NCBI GenBank assembly: GCA_036852015.1
Contig: JAANDG010000354.1
Span: 86,862 to 150,861, forward strand
Direction of reading: 5' to 3'
DNA: 64,000 nt
From: Pelodera strongyloides
Taxonomy: Eukaryota; Nematoda; Chromadorea; Rhabditida; Rhabditidae
Shown here: piece by piece, positions 13,101 through 22,955 of the stretch
Layout of the letters: each line of letters begins with the position of its first letter
Position numbering within the stretch: the stretch's first letter is position 1
Position numbers and translations under genes: made by a program
Notes under the pieces: model-generated
The model's input: the letters and a program-made list of their open reading frames with translations, nothing else
What the model was told of the DNA's origin: nothing
Database searches by the model: none

Positions 13101-14088
13101 ATTCGTATACATTAGACAAGACGAATATGATACATAGATAATCAACGCATGGTTTTAAAGGAGAGAGACCCATACCTATGTAAATGGAGAACAGGCATGC
13201 TTGTTTAGATAATACTCATTGCCAGGAGCATTGTATTGAGGATGTTGAAGACTACGACATGTTTCATCCACATTGAACACATTTGCAATTCAATATCCTG
13301 AGACTTTACACAGTAAATTTCTCAAATAACATCCACCAAGCACGTAAAATAAAAGAGTAGAAGTAAGGGACTCGCAAAAAACTACATAGTACCCTTACCT
13401 GAGACTACATGGGCACCCACGAGCTCAATAAAGCTGGTCGTTTGATTGTCCGTTCCGTGCGCGAGGTTGGACAAATTCGCGGGATATCAGCAGCTGGAAT
13501 GTTGAACAGAATCAGGCAAAAAATTCAGCCATCAATTAGTTGTAATCTTTTCAGTATCATTGCATAACTAAATACATCTAATTACTCATACAAAATTATG
13601 AGGGAGAAAAATGTTATAGGGGCTCTCGAGAGGGAAAGAGAGAATGCGAGATGAATGAAGATAAATATAGTACAAGATAGTTCGCTGTGCTGGGAAGACA
13701 TCCCAAAAGTCTTCAAATGTGTCGTACGTACCTCGGGGATGATTTGCGCGGCCTCCTTTAGGTCATCTCCATTCACTTGCCCCGTATAGCCCCCGTTGGG
13801 GTTCGCGAATGGAAGGACCTAGAGCAAACATAATTATTAATTTAAATAACATCAGACTAACAAATGCATCTAAATGACTATCATCAAACAAAGTTCCAAA
13901 ACGTTATTGGGACCGGTCTGTCCAATGATTATTTGTGACACAAGCTACACAAAGCATCATCTTCATTGTAAATGGCAAAACAAACTATGAGTTCCCTTAC
14001 CTTTAATGCAATGGGTCGGCCATTGTACGAAGTCCGGAAAACTTCCCCAAACTGCCCTTCACCAAGCTTCTCAATCTTGGTGAACGCA
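10133..14088 (-). pseudogene. Haspin-type kinase, copy 1, 5'-truncated and damaged
   Basis: Haspin phosphorylates histone H3 Thr3 at centromeres and recruits the chromosomal passenger complex. Exons, matched to the intact copy at 41-46 kb: 14088-14001 (KLGEGQFGEVFRT, ATP loop and IALK), 13818-13732, 13493-13399, 13010-12919, 12735-12676, 12470-12328 (catalytic HRDLHVGN), 11893-11805 (NIIDFTLAR), 11505-11400, 11200-11113, about 10336-10285 and 10217-10133. Most exon lengths equal those of the intact gene. The exon at 13,493-13,399 is 95 bases instead of 94, and the extra base near 13,473-13,475 shifts the frame (ISRE...SNLAHG). The second-last exon lacks an AG acceptor and a GT donor at the expected places. 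The five N-terminal exons are absent. Function as a kinase is doubtful, although the catalytic motifs survive. Confidence 0.82.
10580..10633. repeat. Two-copy 24-bp direct repeat
   Basis: The motif ttagagaagaaacatacact plus ccgc occurs twice, six bases apart, downstream of haspin copy 1 exons. Function unknown. Confidence 0.8.
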
Positions 14089-14269
14089 CTAAAAGTAATT
14101 TCATTTTTTATCAATTTTTGTAGAAATGAGATTTGTGGGACGTAGGTCATTACGTGCCGTGACTCTGTAATGAACCAATGCTGAAAACGAATTCCCATTT
14201 GAATGAATGAACTGATAAGCAAAACAACCCCATACCAGACGCATATTAATAAATAAACAACTATGTAGC

Positions 14270-14840
14270 GAGTTGTATGGCGAGCTGCGTCGTGCTCAGC
14301 TCTATCTGCGACATGTGTATCACAAGGAGACGGTCGTATATGCCTTATCCCTTAGGACAAAAGGTAAGATTCAGGAAGTTGTTGAGGTGCCCCAAGTTCC
14401 TCCTGGGTGGAGACCTGAGGCTAGACCCGCGCTGGCACAGGGCAATGTGCGGGTTCACGTTCAGTTTCCTCTCCCAAAACATAACTTGGGTGCTGCCGTC
14501 AACAACTCAAATTCGGAAAACTAAAATGTCGATCAGGTCTTAGTATTTATTACGTCAACGCTCGTGGTATTACAAAAAAAGATTTGGAATTACAACAAAT
14601 ACTAGCTGAAGACCGACCCGATATTTTAGTTCTCTCTGAGACTTGGTTGTGCAGTAAAACCAATGATAATTTTCTTGTTTCGCACCATCCCTACCTATGT
14701 TTTCGTTGTGACCGTATTAAATATAAAAAAAAAACAAAGAGGTGGTGGTGTCCTCATTTTAATTCGAAATCACCTAATTTGCGAAAAAGTATTTACCTCC
14801 AATTCGCCTCATTTTGATATTCTTGCTGTAGATGTTCAAG
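14270..14840 (+). mobile_element. LINE (non-LTR retrotransposon) remnant, endonuclease part
   Basis: From about 14,540 the frame reads YYVNARGI, then RPDILVLSETWL and HHPYLC. It continues in the next frame with RGGGVLILIRN and FDILAVDV. These are the order and motifs of the APE-type endonuclease at the start of LINE ORF2 (the SETW glutamate is catalytic in the family). A run of A at about 14,722-14,730 shifts the frame between the halves. The rest of ORF2, including reverse transcriptase, is missing. The 14,273-14,525 stretch upstream is open but unrecognised and may be LINE leader. Dead fragment. Confidence 0.75.
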
Positions 14841-15720
14841 ATCCACTTTCTACAGAACGAATGCGCCGAACAACCGATGCCATTGGAAGAAGAAAGGGAT
14901 GGATGGATTTCACAGAGTGAGAAGAAGGAATTCGTGGACTACACAACGGTAGCTCAAGGAAGAGCAATTGAAGATAACGAGGAGCGAGAACGTGAGTTTT
15001 TTCGTTCCAAATCCCAATACTAATATAACTTCTCATTCTCCTCTATCTAATTCGCAACTCCCTCATTTTCCTTTTCATTAACAACTAAAGGGCAAACTGC
15101 TCGTACTTCTTTTTATAATCCCCAACTCCTTCGACAACTCACATCACCTGTGACTACTGTTGTAAATTCTGTTTCTCTCTCTGACTTCAATATTAATTAT
15201 GAGCTCCCGGTTTGCGGCCAAACTGTTTCCGATAAACCATTTTTAACTAACTGTCGAGGAAGTACTCAACGATGCACGAAACAAAAAGTGCCAATCCATT
15301 TTTGACGAGCATTTGCCAAGTTGTTTGTCAGTAAATTATGAGGCAAAGGTTTCGTTTAGCTCGTCGAAAATGACTGAACTCCATGTGCTCAGTATCGAAT
15401 ATCTCGTTTTCCATAATTCCAATTCAACTAAACCAACTTACACGGTGCAAAGCAAGCATGGACAACTCCTAAATAGCAAAACAGGTAAACTCGTGAACTT
15501 AACATCGAAAAAGATTTCTACGAAACGAATATTTGGTGTTAAAACTCCTTACAGTTCTGCGCGGAAGACTAACTTGAGGATCCAGCCTCACAACTACCCG
15601 AAACGGGGCCTACGGCTCCAAATCGGTAAACTAAAAAAGAAGCGGCTTAAAAAAACCTACTACTCTTTGAAAAAATTTCGATTATGGACGACCAAGAATT
15701 ATGTCTTGAGTTGTTAATGC
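14841..15720 (+). other. Unrecognised region with a 134-aa ORF
   Basis: After the LINE break, 14,845-14,993 reads as an acidic exon-like stretch ending at a GTGAG donor. Its position and donor context resemble the fifth exon of the intact haspin gene, but I could not align the proteins convincingly. A second open frame at 15,313-15,717 (134 aa) is very basic towards its C-terminus and matches nothing I know. It may be interrupted-gene debris between the LINE and the haspin 3' exons. Confidence 0.3.
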
Positions 15721-15764
15721 CAACAACAATGATAAATAGTAGTTCAATGTAAAAATCTTCTCAG

Positions 15765-16390
15765 GATCCTCGAAGTACTTCTTCGACGCGGCAACGGACC
15801 CAGCGTTGTTCACGGCATCATCCAAGGACTACCAGTTCCATATATAGGATGATGCAAGCTAACAATAAGTGAGTTGATTTCAGATGACAAATTTCGACAG
15901 TCATTTAATGTTTTCATAGTCATATCTCGCAGTAGCACAACTTACTATGTTTTTTGCACTAATGGTATAGTGGACTTGTAAGCCCCCAATGTTTTTTTGT
16001 AAATCTCTTGTAAATACGCGACTTGTTCAGAAACAACTGGGCCGACTTCTCTCCAAAGAGCAATGTATTCTGGTGCCACTACTTGAGTAGGGTGCTCACG
16101 GGTGCCATTTACACGGTACGTTCTTGTTTTGTTTTCTGACTCACACCTTTATGTATGCCTAGTGTTTGCAGTGCTCACCTTCATGCAAATGTGAATATAA
16201 CATGTATTTCGTATTGGATCATCGCTTTAAATGCATTCAATTTAGAAGCGGACTTCCAACAAGAGAAAAGAGGCGCTGCAAATTGTGTTTGATGGGTGCG
16301 TTTGATTTCTTAGCATTGGTTTTCTGTTAAGCGTAGTGAAATGTTCTAGCCTGACGCATGGCTGCTACGAAAATGATATCGTATTTAATC
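15765..16390 (+). pseudogene. Haspin kinase fragment, copy 3 (C-terminal exons only)
   Basis: Plus-strand exons: 15765-15868 (YFFDAATDPALF), 16031-16115 (NNWADFSPKSNVFWCHYL) and 16246-16295 (KRTSNKRKEALQIVF), with splice sites at the same places as in the intact copy. The first is shifted near 15,845, where TACAGG is reduced to TAGG. The final exon near 16,345 has decayed. ATP-binding and catalytic exons are missing. It faces haspin copy 1 head to head, with the LINE remnant between them. Confidence 0.75.
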
Positions 16391-16469
16391 AAGGATAACA
16401 ACTAGATCACACGAAAGGTGAAGATCGCCGTCCTCAGGCCTACACCAGGCCCACCCTGGACCTGGTGTG

Positions 16470-16992
16470 TTTTGCGTTGGACATATACCAGGCTACTGAA
16501 AGACTGGGAACATGAAATATAGCTTATTTGTTGTCGAAATACAGTGTTCCTCATCGGTAGACTTCGTAGCTTCATAGTTACAAGCATTATTGAATTTTCC
16601 GATACACCACATACATGATGTATGTGGTTTTTCAGATTTTATATATGGACATATACCAGGCTACTGAAAGACTGGGAACATGAAATATAGCTTATTTGTT
16701 GTTGAAATACAGTATTCCTCATCGGTAGACTTCGTAGCTTCATAGTTACAAGCATTATTGAATTTTCCGATACACCACAAACATGATGTATGTGGTTTTT
16801 CAGATTTTATATATGGACCAGGCTAATGAAAGACTGGGAACATGAAATATAGCTTATTTATTGTTGAAATACAATGTTCCTTACCGGTAGGCTTCGTAGC
16901 TTCATAGTTAGAAGCCTTATTCAATTTTCCAATATACCCCGTATACGTTGTACGGGGTATTTCAGAATTCATATATGAACATATACCAGGCT
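16470..16992 (+). repeat. Satellite 1 (about 168-bp units), left block
   Basis: Three units of about 165-170 bp, each starting near CAGGCTACTGAAAGACTGGG and containing a near-perfect dyad (ACCACATACAT-G-ATGTATGTGGT at 16,606-16,628; a recoloured version at 16,934-16,960). The block stops exactly at the left target-site duplication of the outer LTR element and resumes at 25,450, so the array was interrupted by that insertion. Confidence 0.92.
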
Positions 16993-17522
16993 TCTTCGAA
17001 CTCATGACTGAGAACGAGCTTATGGATACTACTGTATAGTCGAAACGTATTTATTGAGGAGTAGGACTGATACGGGCTTATGTGCTTTATCCACGGATAG
17101 TCCAGGGGCACCCACGGCTCTCTGCTGGTACTAATCCTTGATGTCGGGGTACACTCTGCGACACTGGTACACCACCACAACGACGTCCAAGGGCCACTCC
17201 AATGGGCCAGGGCACGGAAGAGGAGAAAGAGCAGATTAAGGTTCTGAGCAACCTAACAGTTATAAAGGTCCTGTCAGACCTGCAGTTTTAAGGGATCCGG
17301 CAAACCCAAAGCGAGACCTCGTTGGGTTCGCGAAGACAAAAGGCGGCTCCTATTGAGCTAGGGAGATCGTATCTCAACCTTATCTTTGTAGCGCATTGAT
17401 CTAGCTTATATCTCACAGTATCGTATGCTAATCAGTCTATTATATGTGTCTCATCCAGTAAACAATCGTTTGTTATATATAATGGGGTAAGTTTCCTTCA
17501 GTTGCGACGCATAGTCGAAACA
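16993..17522 (-). repeat. 3' LTR of the outer element
   Basis: 530 bp, beginning TGTTTCGAC on the minus strand and repeated at the other end of the element. It contains the uninterrupted sequence CTTATGGATACTACTG at 17,019, which is the pre-insertion form of the site the inner element used in the 5' LTR. A purine-rich TTTTGGGAG lies just before it on the minus strand, a plausible polypurine tract. Confidence 0.9.
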
Positions 17523-17602
17523 CTCCCAAAACGAGAAGTATTAAGAAACGTTAATAATCAAGATCGATTAACTCTTTCCTATGCATATACTCAACTAATG
17601 GT

Positions 17603-18052
17603 CTACCGTATGCAAATTAAATGTACATATGATATACTTTTATGTGCGTAGTACATCCTCGCAAAGGAGAACTTCGGAATTAGTAAGGCCTGAATGAATA
17701 ATTGTACTGTGTTATATATCTTAAGCTTACGTTCCACGTTCTTTTTTTTAACATTCCATTTGTGGATAATTCTAATTTTTATAGAAATTGGTTTGTGGTT
17801 TGTAGTTAATTTGACATGGGTAATTTGAATCGGTTTCTGTATAGAATGTCCTCCGAAAACGGATATCGATGTATTTGAATATGAACCTGAAGTAATATTT
17901 ACTTTGGTAGCAGAAGTATTATCCATAAATGAATGACTAGCTCCCGTGTCAATAAATAAGATAAGTGGTTTATTCGTTTTGTATTCATGGGCTCTGCATA
18001 GTAGCATTTGTGGATCTTGTTTGTGCGTTACTTGATTCCTTAGCAAAAATTT
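17603..18052 (-). CDS. pro: Retroviral-type aspartic protease, read by -1 frameshift from gag
   Basis: The frame opens at the gag terminus and reads LFIDTGASHSFMD, the DTGA active-site motif of retropepsins, within BEL/Pao-type context. It cleaves Gag and Pol in family members. Only about 148 residues are open; the later part resembles no Pol domain and ends at 17,603, about 80 bp from the 3' LTR. So Pol was cut off after or within protease. A perfect slippery heptamer, A AAT TTT in the gag frame at 18,052-18,046, sits two codons before the gag stop and would bring ribosomes into this frame. Confidence 0.8.
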   Translation of the reverse strand, partial: KFLLRNQVTHKQDPQMLLCRAHEYKTNKPLILFIDTGASHSFMDNTSATKVNITSGSYSNTSISVFGGHSIQKPIQITHVKLTTNHKPISIKIRIIHKWNVKKKNVERKLKIYNTVQLFIQALLIPKFSFARMYYAHKSISYVHLICIR

Positions 18053-20352
18053 TGTATCGGGTCCATGTCCCTGTTTTCTGCTTCAGTATGTTGATAGTAA
18101 TCTTCCTGTTCTGATTCACCTTCTTCTGATTGTAGAGGAGGGGAATCTTCTGTTTCTGCTACGTTCACTCTAAAGTGTGCATTTGAGTTACTTCTCCGAA
18201 TTGGTAGCTTTTTATCGTTTTGATTGTCGATCGGCTTGAACCTATGTGGTTGTTGATCGTTTGGGTTTCTTTTCTCAGGAATTGGACTCTTCGGGTACTG
18301 TTTCTTTGGGAAATCTCTTGCTCCTTTATTATTCCATTGAACTTGTTTCTGTTGCCTGTATTTTGCTTCGTGATACTTACGAGGGTACCTCTCGCCTGAA
18401 TTATCTCTTGACTGTCTTCCATTGTTGTTGTTCCATTGGTTAATATGCTTATTTTGATACATCCGATCGGTGGAATGATCTCGGTTACTATGCGTTCGTT
18501 CTCTAGAGTGGTCCCTTCGCTGACTTCTACCTCTATATCTATTATGGTTGTTTTGGAAGAACGGATTATACGATCGGTTGTGTATGATACAGATTCGCTC
18601 GTTGTGCTCACGATGACATTTACTACAATTGCCGCCTACACAGGCCTTTGTTGTGTGGTCGGTTTCGAAACACTTCTTGCAAGCCTGTTCTTGATTTATT
18701 TTGTCATTCAGGATCTGGGAGTTGATCTGTTTCTTGCAATGCAACGTTCTGTGACCAACGTTTCTACAAATCATACATGGTTTGTATGCTGCTATTCCTG
18801 CATAGTATGCATTCCTTGACCTCTCGTTATCAATTTTAATTTTAATTTTTCTGAAAATACATTCCATCAGTTCTTCAGTATTATATTCACGCTTTCTTGT
18901 CCTTTCTTCTTCGTTAACCTGATCAATGATCTCAAATGGGAACCTTCTCGTGATCTCTTGCTTAAAACTTGTATTATTCAGATCTTCATAACTACTCAAT
19001 CTGAGATAGATGGCTTTCAAGTGGAAATATGTTTTCTGTAGTTGGTTTGTGGTGTGGTTCGACTGAGGAATTGCTGCGATTTGACTGTGTAGAGCTCTTT
19101 TCTTTGTAACGGAATCACCAAATTGTTCTTGCAATAGTGAAATAGCGTTCTTATAACATTCCCCCGTAACTGGAAAGTGACCAATTACCTCTGCTGCTTC
19201 GTCGATGCATGCTTTCTTTAATGTTTTGAATTTGTGAATGTCTGGCCAGTCTTGGTTATGAACTAATATTTCAAATTCTTCCCAGAAACTATCAAAGTTC
19301 TCTGGTCTTCCATCAAATTTTGGTGGTTCAAGATCAAACATTGCCTTATTGACTCTTATTTCGCACGATGGATTTTGTCCATATGGTGGGCTTTGTCTAC
19401 GAAATTGGTTGGTATAGGGTGGTGTTTCAGGGATCCATGGTCTCCTGACTGGTTGCTTGTTATGTTGATTGTAATCACTACCGGTATTTGAATAGTTTGG
19501 AGCATATGGTGTGCTGTTCATGATAGGTAACTCTAAGGTTTTTTCTGTCTCTCTAATTCCAGTTGTTTTGTTCAGTGAAAATTGCAGTGTTCGCTCACTT
19601 CTCTGGTTGATTGTGTTGTTTAGTAATTCCTGGATTTGGTCATTAAATGCCGTAATCAGGTTGTTGACTTTCACTATCAATCCATACCCATCTTTTTCTT
19701 GAAAGAATTTTTCATACTGACCTTCTTTCATACCTGAATCTTTTTCAAACAAAGCTAATTTCATGAAAGCTTTTTCCAATGAATTGATTTCGTCACCTAT
19801 TTCTCTCAATACTCTTGTTTTTGCATCTGGACTCAATACTTTTCTCATACTCTGGAAAATTTGAATTTTGTACTCGTAATCATCCAAATCTCTCCATACT
19901 TCATTCGTTACTTTCGTACACTGCCTTTTAAAATTACTTAACTCTTTCTTTTCAGATGCTGCTGCGGCAGTTGATCCATTTAGTATAGCTGTATTTAAAG
20001 TTGTTGTAGACGAATCGGATGAGGAACTGCGTCTCGGAATTTCGATTCCGATCGATTCATTATTCAGTATCCGTGCGCGATTTCTTTCCACTTTGCTCTT
20101 TTTAGTGCGCTTCTCTAAGTTTATGCGATGCTGAGAGTTATACGACGTAACGTCTGAATACGATAAGTTATGTAATAAGTTGTGATTGTTGAGATCACTA
20201 TTAAAATGGTAGATCGGTTGATCATTATAACTTGGAGATATGGCCACCGCTCGGCCAACATGGTCTATGGCCACCGCTCGGCCAACATGGTCTATGGCCA
20301 CCTTTCGGCCAACATGGTTATAACTAGGTTTCGTATATACCGCGGTCGCCAT
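18040..20352 (-). CDS. gag: Gag polyprotein of the outer BEL/Pao-like element
   Basis: Intact frame of about 770 residues. I place the start at the ATG at 20,352 (MATAVYTKP), whose TG is also the first two bases of the primer-binding site; an in-frame ATG further upstream lies in the inner element's LTR and is an artefact of that insertion. In order there are three 9-residue repeats (DHVGRAVAI type), a coiled-coil-rich region, a BEL/Pao Gag domain (PPKFDGRPENFDSFWEEFE) and about residues 525-600 with zinc knuckles: CMICRNVGHRTLHC, CKKCFETDHTTKAC and CSKCHREHNERIC. The tail is Arg/Gln/Asn-rich and probably binds RNA. In the family Gag forms the particle and packages RNA. No internal stop was seen. 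Confidence 0.85.
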   Translation of the reverse strand: MATAVYTKPSYNHVGRKVAIDHVGRAVAIDHVGRAVAISPSYNDQPIYHFNSDLNNHNLLHNLSYSDVTSYNSQHRINLEKRTKKSKVERNRARILNNESIGIEIPRRSSSSDSSTTTLNTAILNGSTAAAASEKKELSNFKRQCTKVTNEVWRDLDDYEYKIQIFQSMRKVLSPDAKTRVLREIGDEINSLEKAFMKLALFEKDSGMKEGQYEKFFQEKDGYGLIVKVNNLITAFNDQIQELLNNTINQRSERTLQFSLNKTTGIRETEKTLELPIMNSTPYAPNYSNTGSDYNQHNKQPVRRPWIPETPPYTNQFRRQSPPYGQNPSCEIRVNKAMFDLEPPKFDGRPENFDSFWEEFEILVHNQDWPDIHKFKTLKKACIDEAAEVIGHFPVTGECYKNAISLLQEQFGDSVTKKRALHSQIAAIPQSNHTTNQLQKTYFHLKAIYLRLSSYEDLNNTSFKQEITRRFPFEIIDQVNEEERTRKREYNTEELMECIFRKIKIKIDNERSRNAYYAGIAAYKPCMICRNVGHRTLHCKKQINSQILNDKINQEQACKKCFETDHTTKACVGGNCSKCHREHNERICIIHNRSYNPFFQNNHNRYRGRSQRRDHSRERTHSNRDHSTDRMYQNKHINQWNNNNGRQSRDNSGERYPRKYHEAKYRQQKQVQWNNKGARDFPKKQYPKSPIPEKRNPNDQQPHRFKPIDNQNDKKLPIRRSNSNAHFRVNVAETEDSPPLQSEEGESEQEDYYQHTEAENRDMDPIQNFC
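18046..18052 (-). promoter_or_regulatory. Slippery heptamer for -1 ribosomal frameshifting
   Basis: On the minus strand the gag codons run CAA AAT TTT TGC TAA. Read with the preceding A, A-AAT-TTT fits the X-XXY-YYZ rule exactly, and the protease frame continues in -1. No search for a downstream pseudoknot was possible. Confidence 0.65.
20245..20330 (-). repeat. Three 27-bp repeats at the gag start
   Basis: Three head-to-tail units with core TGGCCGAGCGGTGGCCATAG on the minus strand, encoding repeated HVGRAVAI residues. The last unit is diverged. They start a few codons after the gag ATG and the primer-binding site. Confidence 0.85.
20340..20351 (-). promoter_or_regulatory. Primer-binding site of the outer element
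   Basis: TGGCGACCGCGG directly follows the 5' LTR on the minus strand. TGG is the complement of a tRNA CCA end. The site overlaps the gag ATG by two bases. Confidence 0.75.
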
Positions 20353-20384
20353 CTTCGTACTCATGACTGAGAACGAGCTTATGG

Positions 20385-20714
20385 TGTGCAATCTTTGTCC
20401 TGTGGTAGAAGCAAAATATATAAGGTTTATTAAACAAATATAAAGAAAGTTTGTTGTCGAACGGTAGTCGTAATGGAGCGGAGCGGAGCGTGATGTGCTT
20501 GGTTCCGAGGCTTCTTAAATACGGCGGTTTCTCCAATTTCTCCCATTCTCCGTTCACTTTTTCCTTCGTGTTCCTTCGTGGAACGTATTTGCATTAGCCT
20601 TTTTCTTCTTCTTTTCTGTCGTGAAGTAGATTCAAGTAACCATTTATCATCATGTCGGTTGAGCCTTCTTGACCGGTCACGATCGGTTATACAGGTCGTG
20701 CGAGAGTCACGACA
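20385..20714 (-). repeat. 3' LTR of the inner element
   Basis: 330 bp, TG...CA ends on either strand, two substitutions from the copy at 24,612-24,941. The minus-strand start is TGTCGTGACTC. Confidence 0.93.
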
Positions 20715-21189
20715 TTGGGGGCCGGAGTTGGAGGTGTCGGAGATCGTCGTGGGAAGTAAGAGTCGTGGAGTTTGCACATCATGTAGTTGTTCAGTAGGTC
20801 AGCAACAAATGTAGAGCGTTGTCGGCAGGAAGCAGCAGAAGAGGCGGGGGTAGAAGTGTAGCGGAGAAACAGCAGCGCGTCATAGTCTCAAGTGGGCTAT
20901 GACTTACTTATTTTAGTTTTATATTTCCATACGTGTATGGGATTTGGGGGCCGAGAGACTAAATGCGTTTTTGTGTAATGTTACTGTAAATTCTTTTTAA
21001 TTGGATTTTTGGAGCACGAGAAAAGAGACTTGATATTTTTTTTTTTTTTATATACATCATGTAATATGATTGTAAGAAAAAGTTGATTCAATTTGACATG
21101 TGAAGTTTTCGTTAATTACTTATGCTGAAAATTTTAACTCTGTGATTCTTTTTCTAAAATGATGTGTGATTTTAGGTTATCATTATATC
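20715..21189 (-). other. 3' untranslated part of the inner element
   Basis: About 475 bp between the envelope stop and the 3' LTR. A T-rich run lies at 21,039-21,050. No ORF and no obvious polypurine tract. Confidence 0.5.
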
Positions 21190-22953
21190 TTATATTAATA
21201 ATGCATATTTTAATGTGTATGGTATGCATTTGCTTAGTGCGTACAAAATTGCTATGAATAGCAAAGTGTAACCTAGGATTTCGGGTAAATTTGTTATAGT
21301 GCTCCATATCATGTGTAACCAATCAGGTAAATGTGGTGTTTTGATTATGGTAGTTGAATTTTTGGTGCCGATGACTGAGTATATTCCATCAGCTAGTGCT
21401 TGGGTGTCTGTATATTGTAAGTGGCCTTCTAGTTGTAATATAATTGTTCTCGTTCCGCATTTTACCGTACAAACTTCTGTAATTATTGCTTTTTGGAAGG
21501 TGCGGCGTATTTCATTTGAAAATCCATTAATATCGCACATTAATGTGTGCATGTATTCATTGTTACATAAAATGGTAGCTCTGGATTTAGTTTCTGATTG
21601 ACACGTTATTTGTGCGCTAGCTCCTGCGCTATTGCAATTATAGCATCCTGTATAGTGTGAAAATGATGTAATTTTGCAACCTATGGCGTTTTCTTGTGTG
21701 TATATTTCAAAGGTGGAATCTAGTCTAATGTTTAGATGGAAAGCGGTGTCGTATAACTTCAGTGAGGGCACATGTTTTGGTGTTTGAGATAACTCGAAAT
21801 GTTCCCCTAATAATGGGAGCGCATTTCTAAAATCCTCTATTTCTTTGAAAAAATCTCTGTTTTCGCAATAGCATATACTTTGTTCGTCGCCTGCGTTGCA
21901 GTGGCAGGTTTCGTGGTATTCACATATTCCTTGTTTATTGCATTTCAAGGCTGGGAGTGGTGCTTGAGTGTTAGCTCGTGCGATCTTATCTCCTGTTTGA
22001 ATGAACGAGGCTTGTGAGAATGGTAGTATCGCTGCTTGGTTTATTGAGACTAGTGTAATGTTTGCTTTCTCAATCACTCTTTGTTCTCCTTCAAAAAGGA
22101 TTATTGTTGTTATATTATTTTTATTCCGCGTTCCTCTGTGTTCCCATTCTAATACTGTCTGTGGGATCCATTCCTGACATTGATACATTTCGAATTCTGT
22201 GTTATTTGTGGGAATTGCGTATGTTCTTGAGAACAAACATCCTTCACTAAATCTGAAGCAACTACAAGTCCATCCACCACATGAAGTGGTGCAGTATGTT
22301 CTTCCTGGGTATTTATTAGCTGTTTGTAGATCTGGTACTAATGTGTTAGGATGTATATTTGCGCATTTTGCCGCTGTACATAATGAGTTTCCTGCGCATC
22401 TTTTTACTGACTCCACGGATATTGTTGCATTACGTGTGTATGTAATGTCTGATTTTATACATCTGAAGGATATATGTTTTGCTCTAATTATGTACTGATC
22501 ATGTATGGTTTTATTTAGAACTATATTTACACATACTTCTTTTGAGCTTGGTGTGAAGAATATATCCTGGTTTGTTTTGATTTTACATTTATTGTCACTG
22601 CAATATGTTTCGTTGTGCGATATAGATATCGTTTGATCACACGCTTCCACTGTTGTTGTATTGATGAGAATATACAACATAATAGTGGCAAATGTGACGG
22701 TTCTTCTAATATTGGGTATGTAAAATTTGTATGTTCCTAGGCGTCCAAGTAAGCTTGTATTACTATGTGTAGATGCTGCTGATTGTCGTCTTGTTTCTAA
22801 TTTTTTACCTTTTGAGGGCCTTGGTGGTCTTTGTGGAGTAACGTTGTAGTCCTCATGTGCTAATTCGGCGAGCTCTGTTTCCTCTGGCTCTCGTTCTTTT
22901 CTGCATATCCTAACTAGTTTTGTTAGTGATAGTTTGAGAACTTCGTAGAACAT
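21190..22953 (-). CDS. env: Phlebovirus-type envelope glycoprotein (retroelement env)
   Basis: Intact 587-residue frame. Residues 1-80 are polar and basic, 85-100 are hydrophobic (signal or internal signal anchor), then comes a Cys-rich ectodomain. It contains TSCGGWTCSCF near residue 210, a Trp/Cys loop like those of class II fusion glycoproteins of the phlebovirus type, then several Cys-rich modules (YHETCHCNAGDEQSICYC; CYNCNSAGASAQITC) and a C-terminal membrane anchor at about 553-575. Nematode BEL elements are known to have acquired such envelopes. In the family the protein sits in the cell membrane and mediates fusion. The ATG lies three bases after the stop of the upstream frame, so it may be made by re-initiation or from a spliced RNA. 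Family assignment is from motifs only. Confidence 0.75.
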   Translation of the reverse strand: MFYEVLKLSLTKLVRICRKEREPEETELAELAHEDYNVTPQRPPRPSKGKKLETRRQSAASTHSNTSLLGRLGTYKFYIPNIRRTVTFATIMLYILINTTTVEACDQTISISHNETYCSDNKCKIKTNQDIFFTPSSKEVCVNIVLNKTIHDQYIIRAKHISFRCIKSDITYTRNATISVESVKRCAGNSLCTAAKCANIHPNTLVPDLQTANKYPGRTYCTTSCGGWTCSCFRFSEGCLFSRTYAIPTNNTEFEMYQCQEWIPQTVLEWEHRGTRNKNNITTIILFEGEQRVIEKANITLVSINQAAILPFSQASFIQTGDKIARANTQAPLPALKCNKQGICEYHETCHCNAGDEQSICYCENRDFFKEIEDFRNALPLLGEHFELSQTPKHVPSLKLYDTAFHLNIRLDSTFEIYTQENAIGCKITSFSHYTGCYNCNSAGASAQITCQSETKSRATILCNNEYMHTLMCDINGFSNEIRRTFQKAIITEVCTVKCGTRTIILQLEGHLQYTDTQALADGIYSVIGTKNSTTIIKTPHLPDWLHMIWSTITNLPEILGYTLLFIAILYALSKCIPYTLKYALLI

Positions 22954-22955
22954 GA

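Noticed and set aside
18040..20391. Gag start at the first in-frame ATG (20,391)
   Set aside because: That ATG lies in the LTR of the later inserted element; the ATG at 20,352 belongs to the gag's own element.
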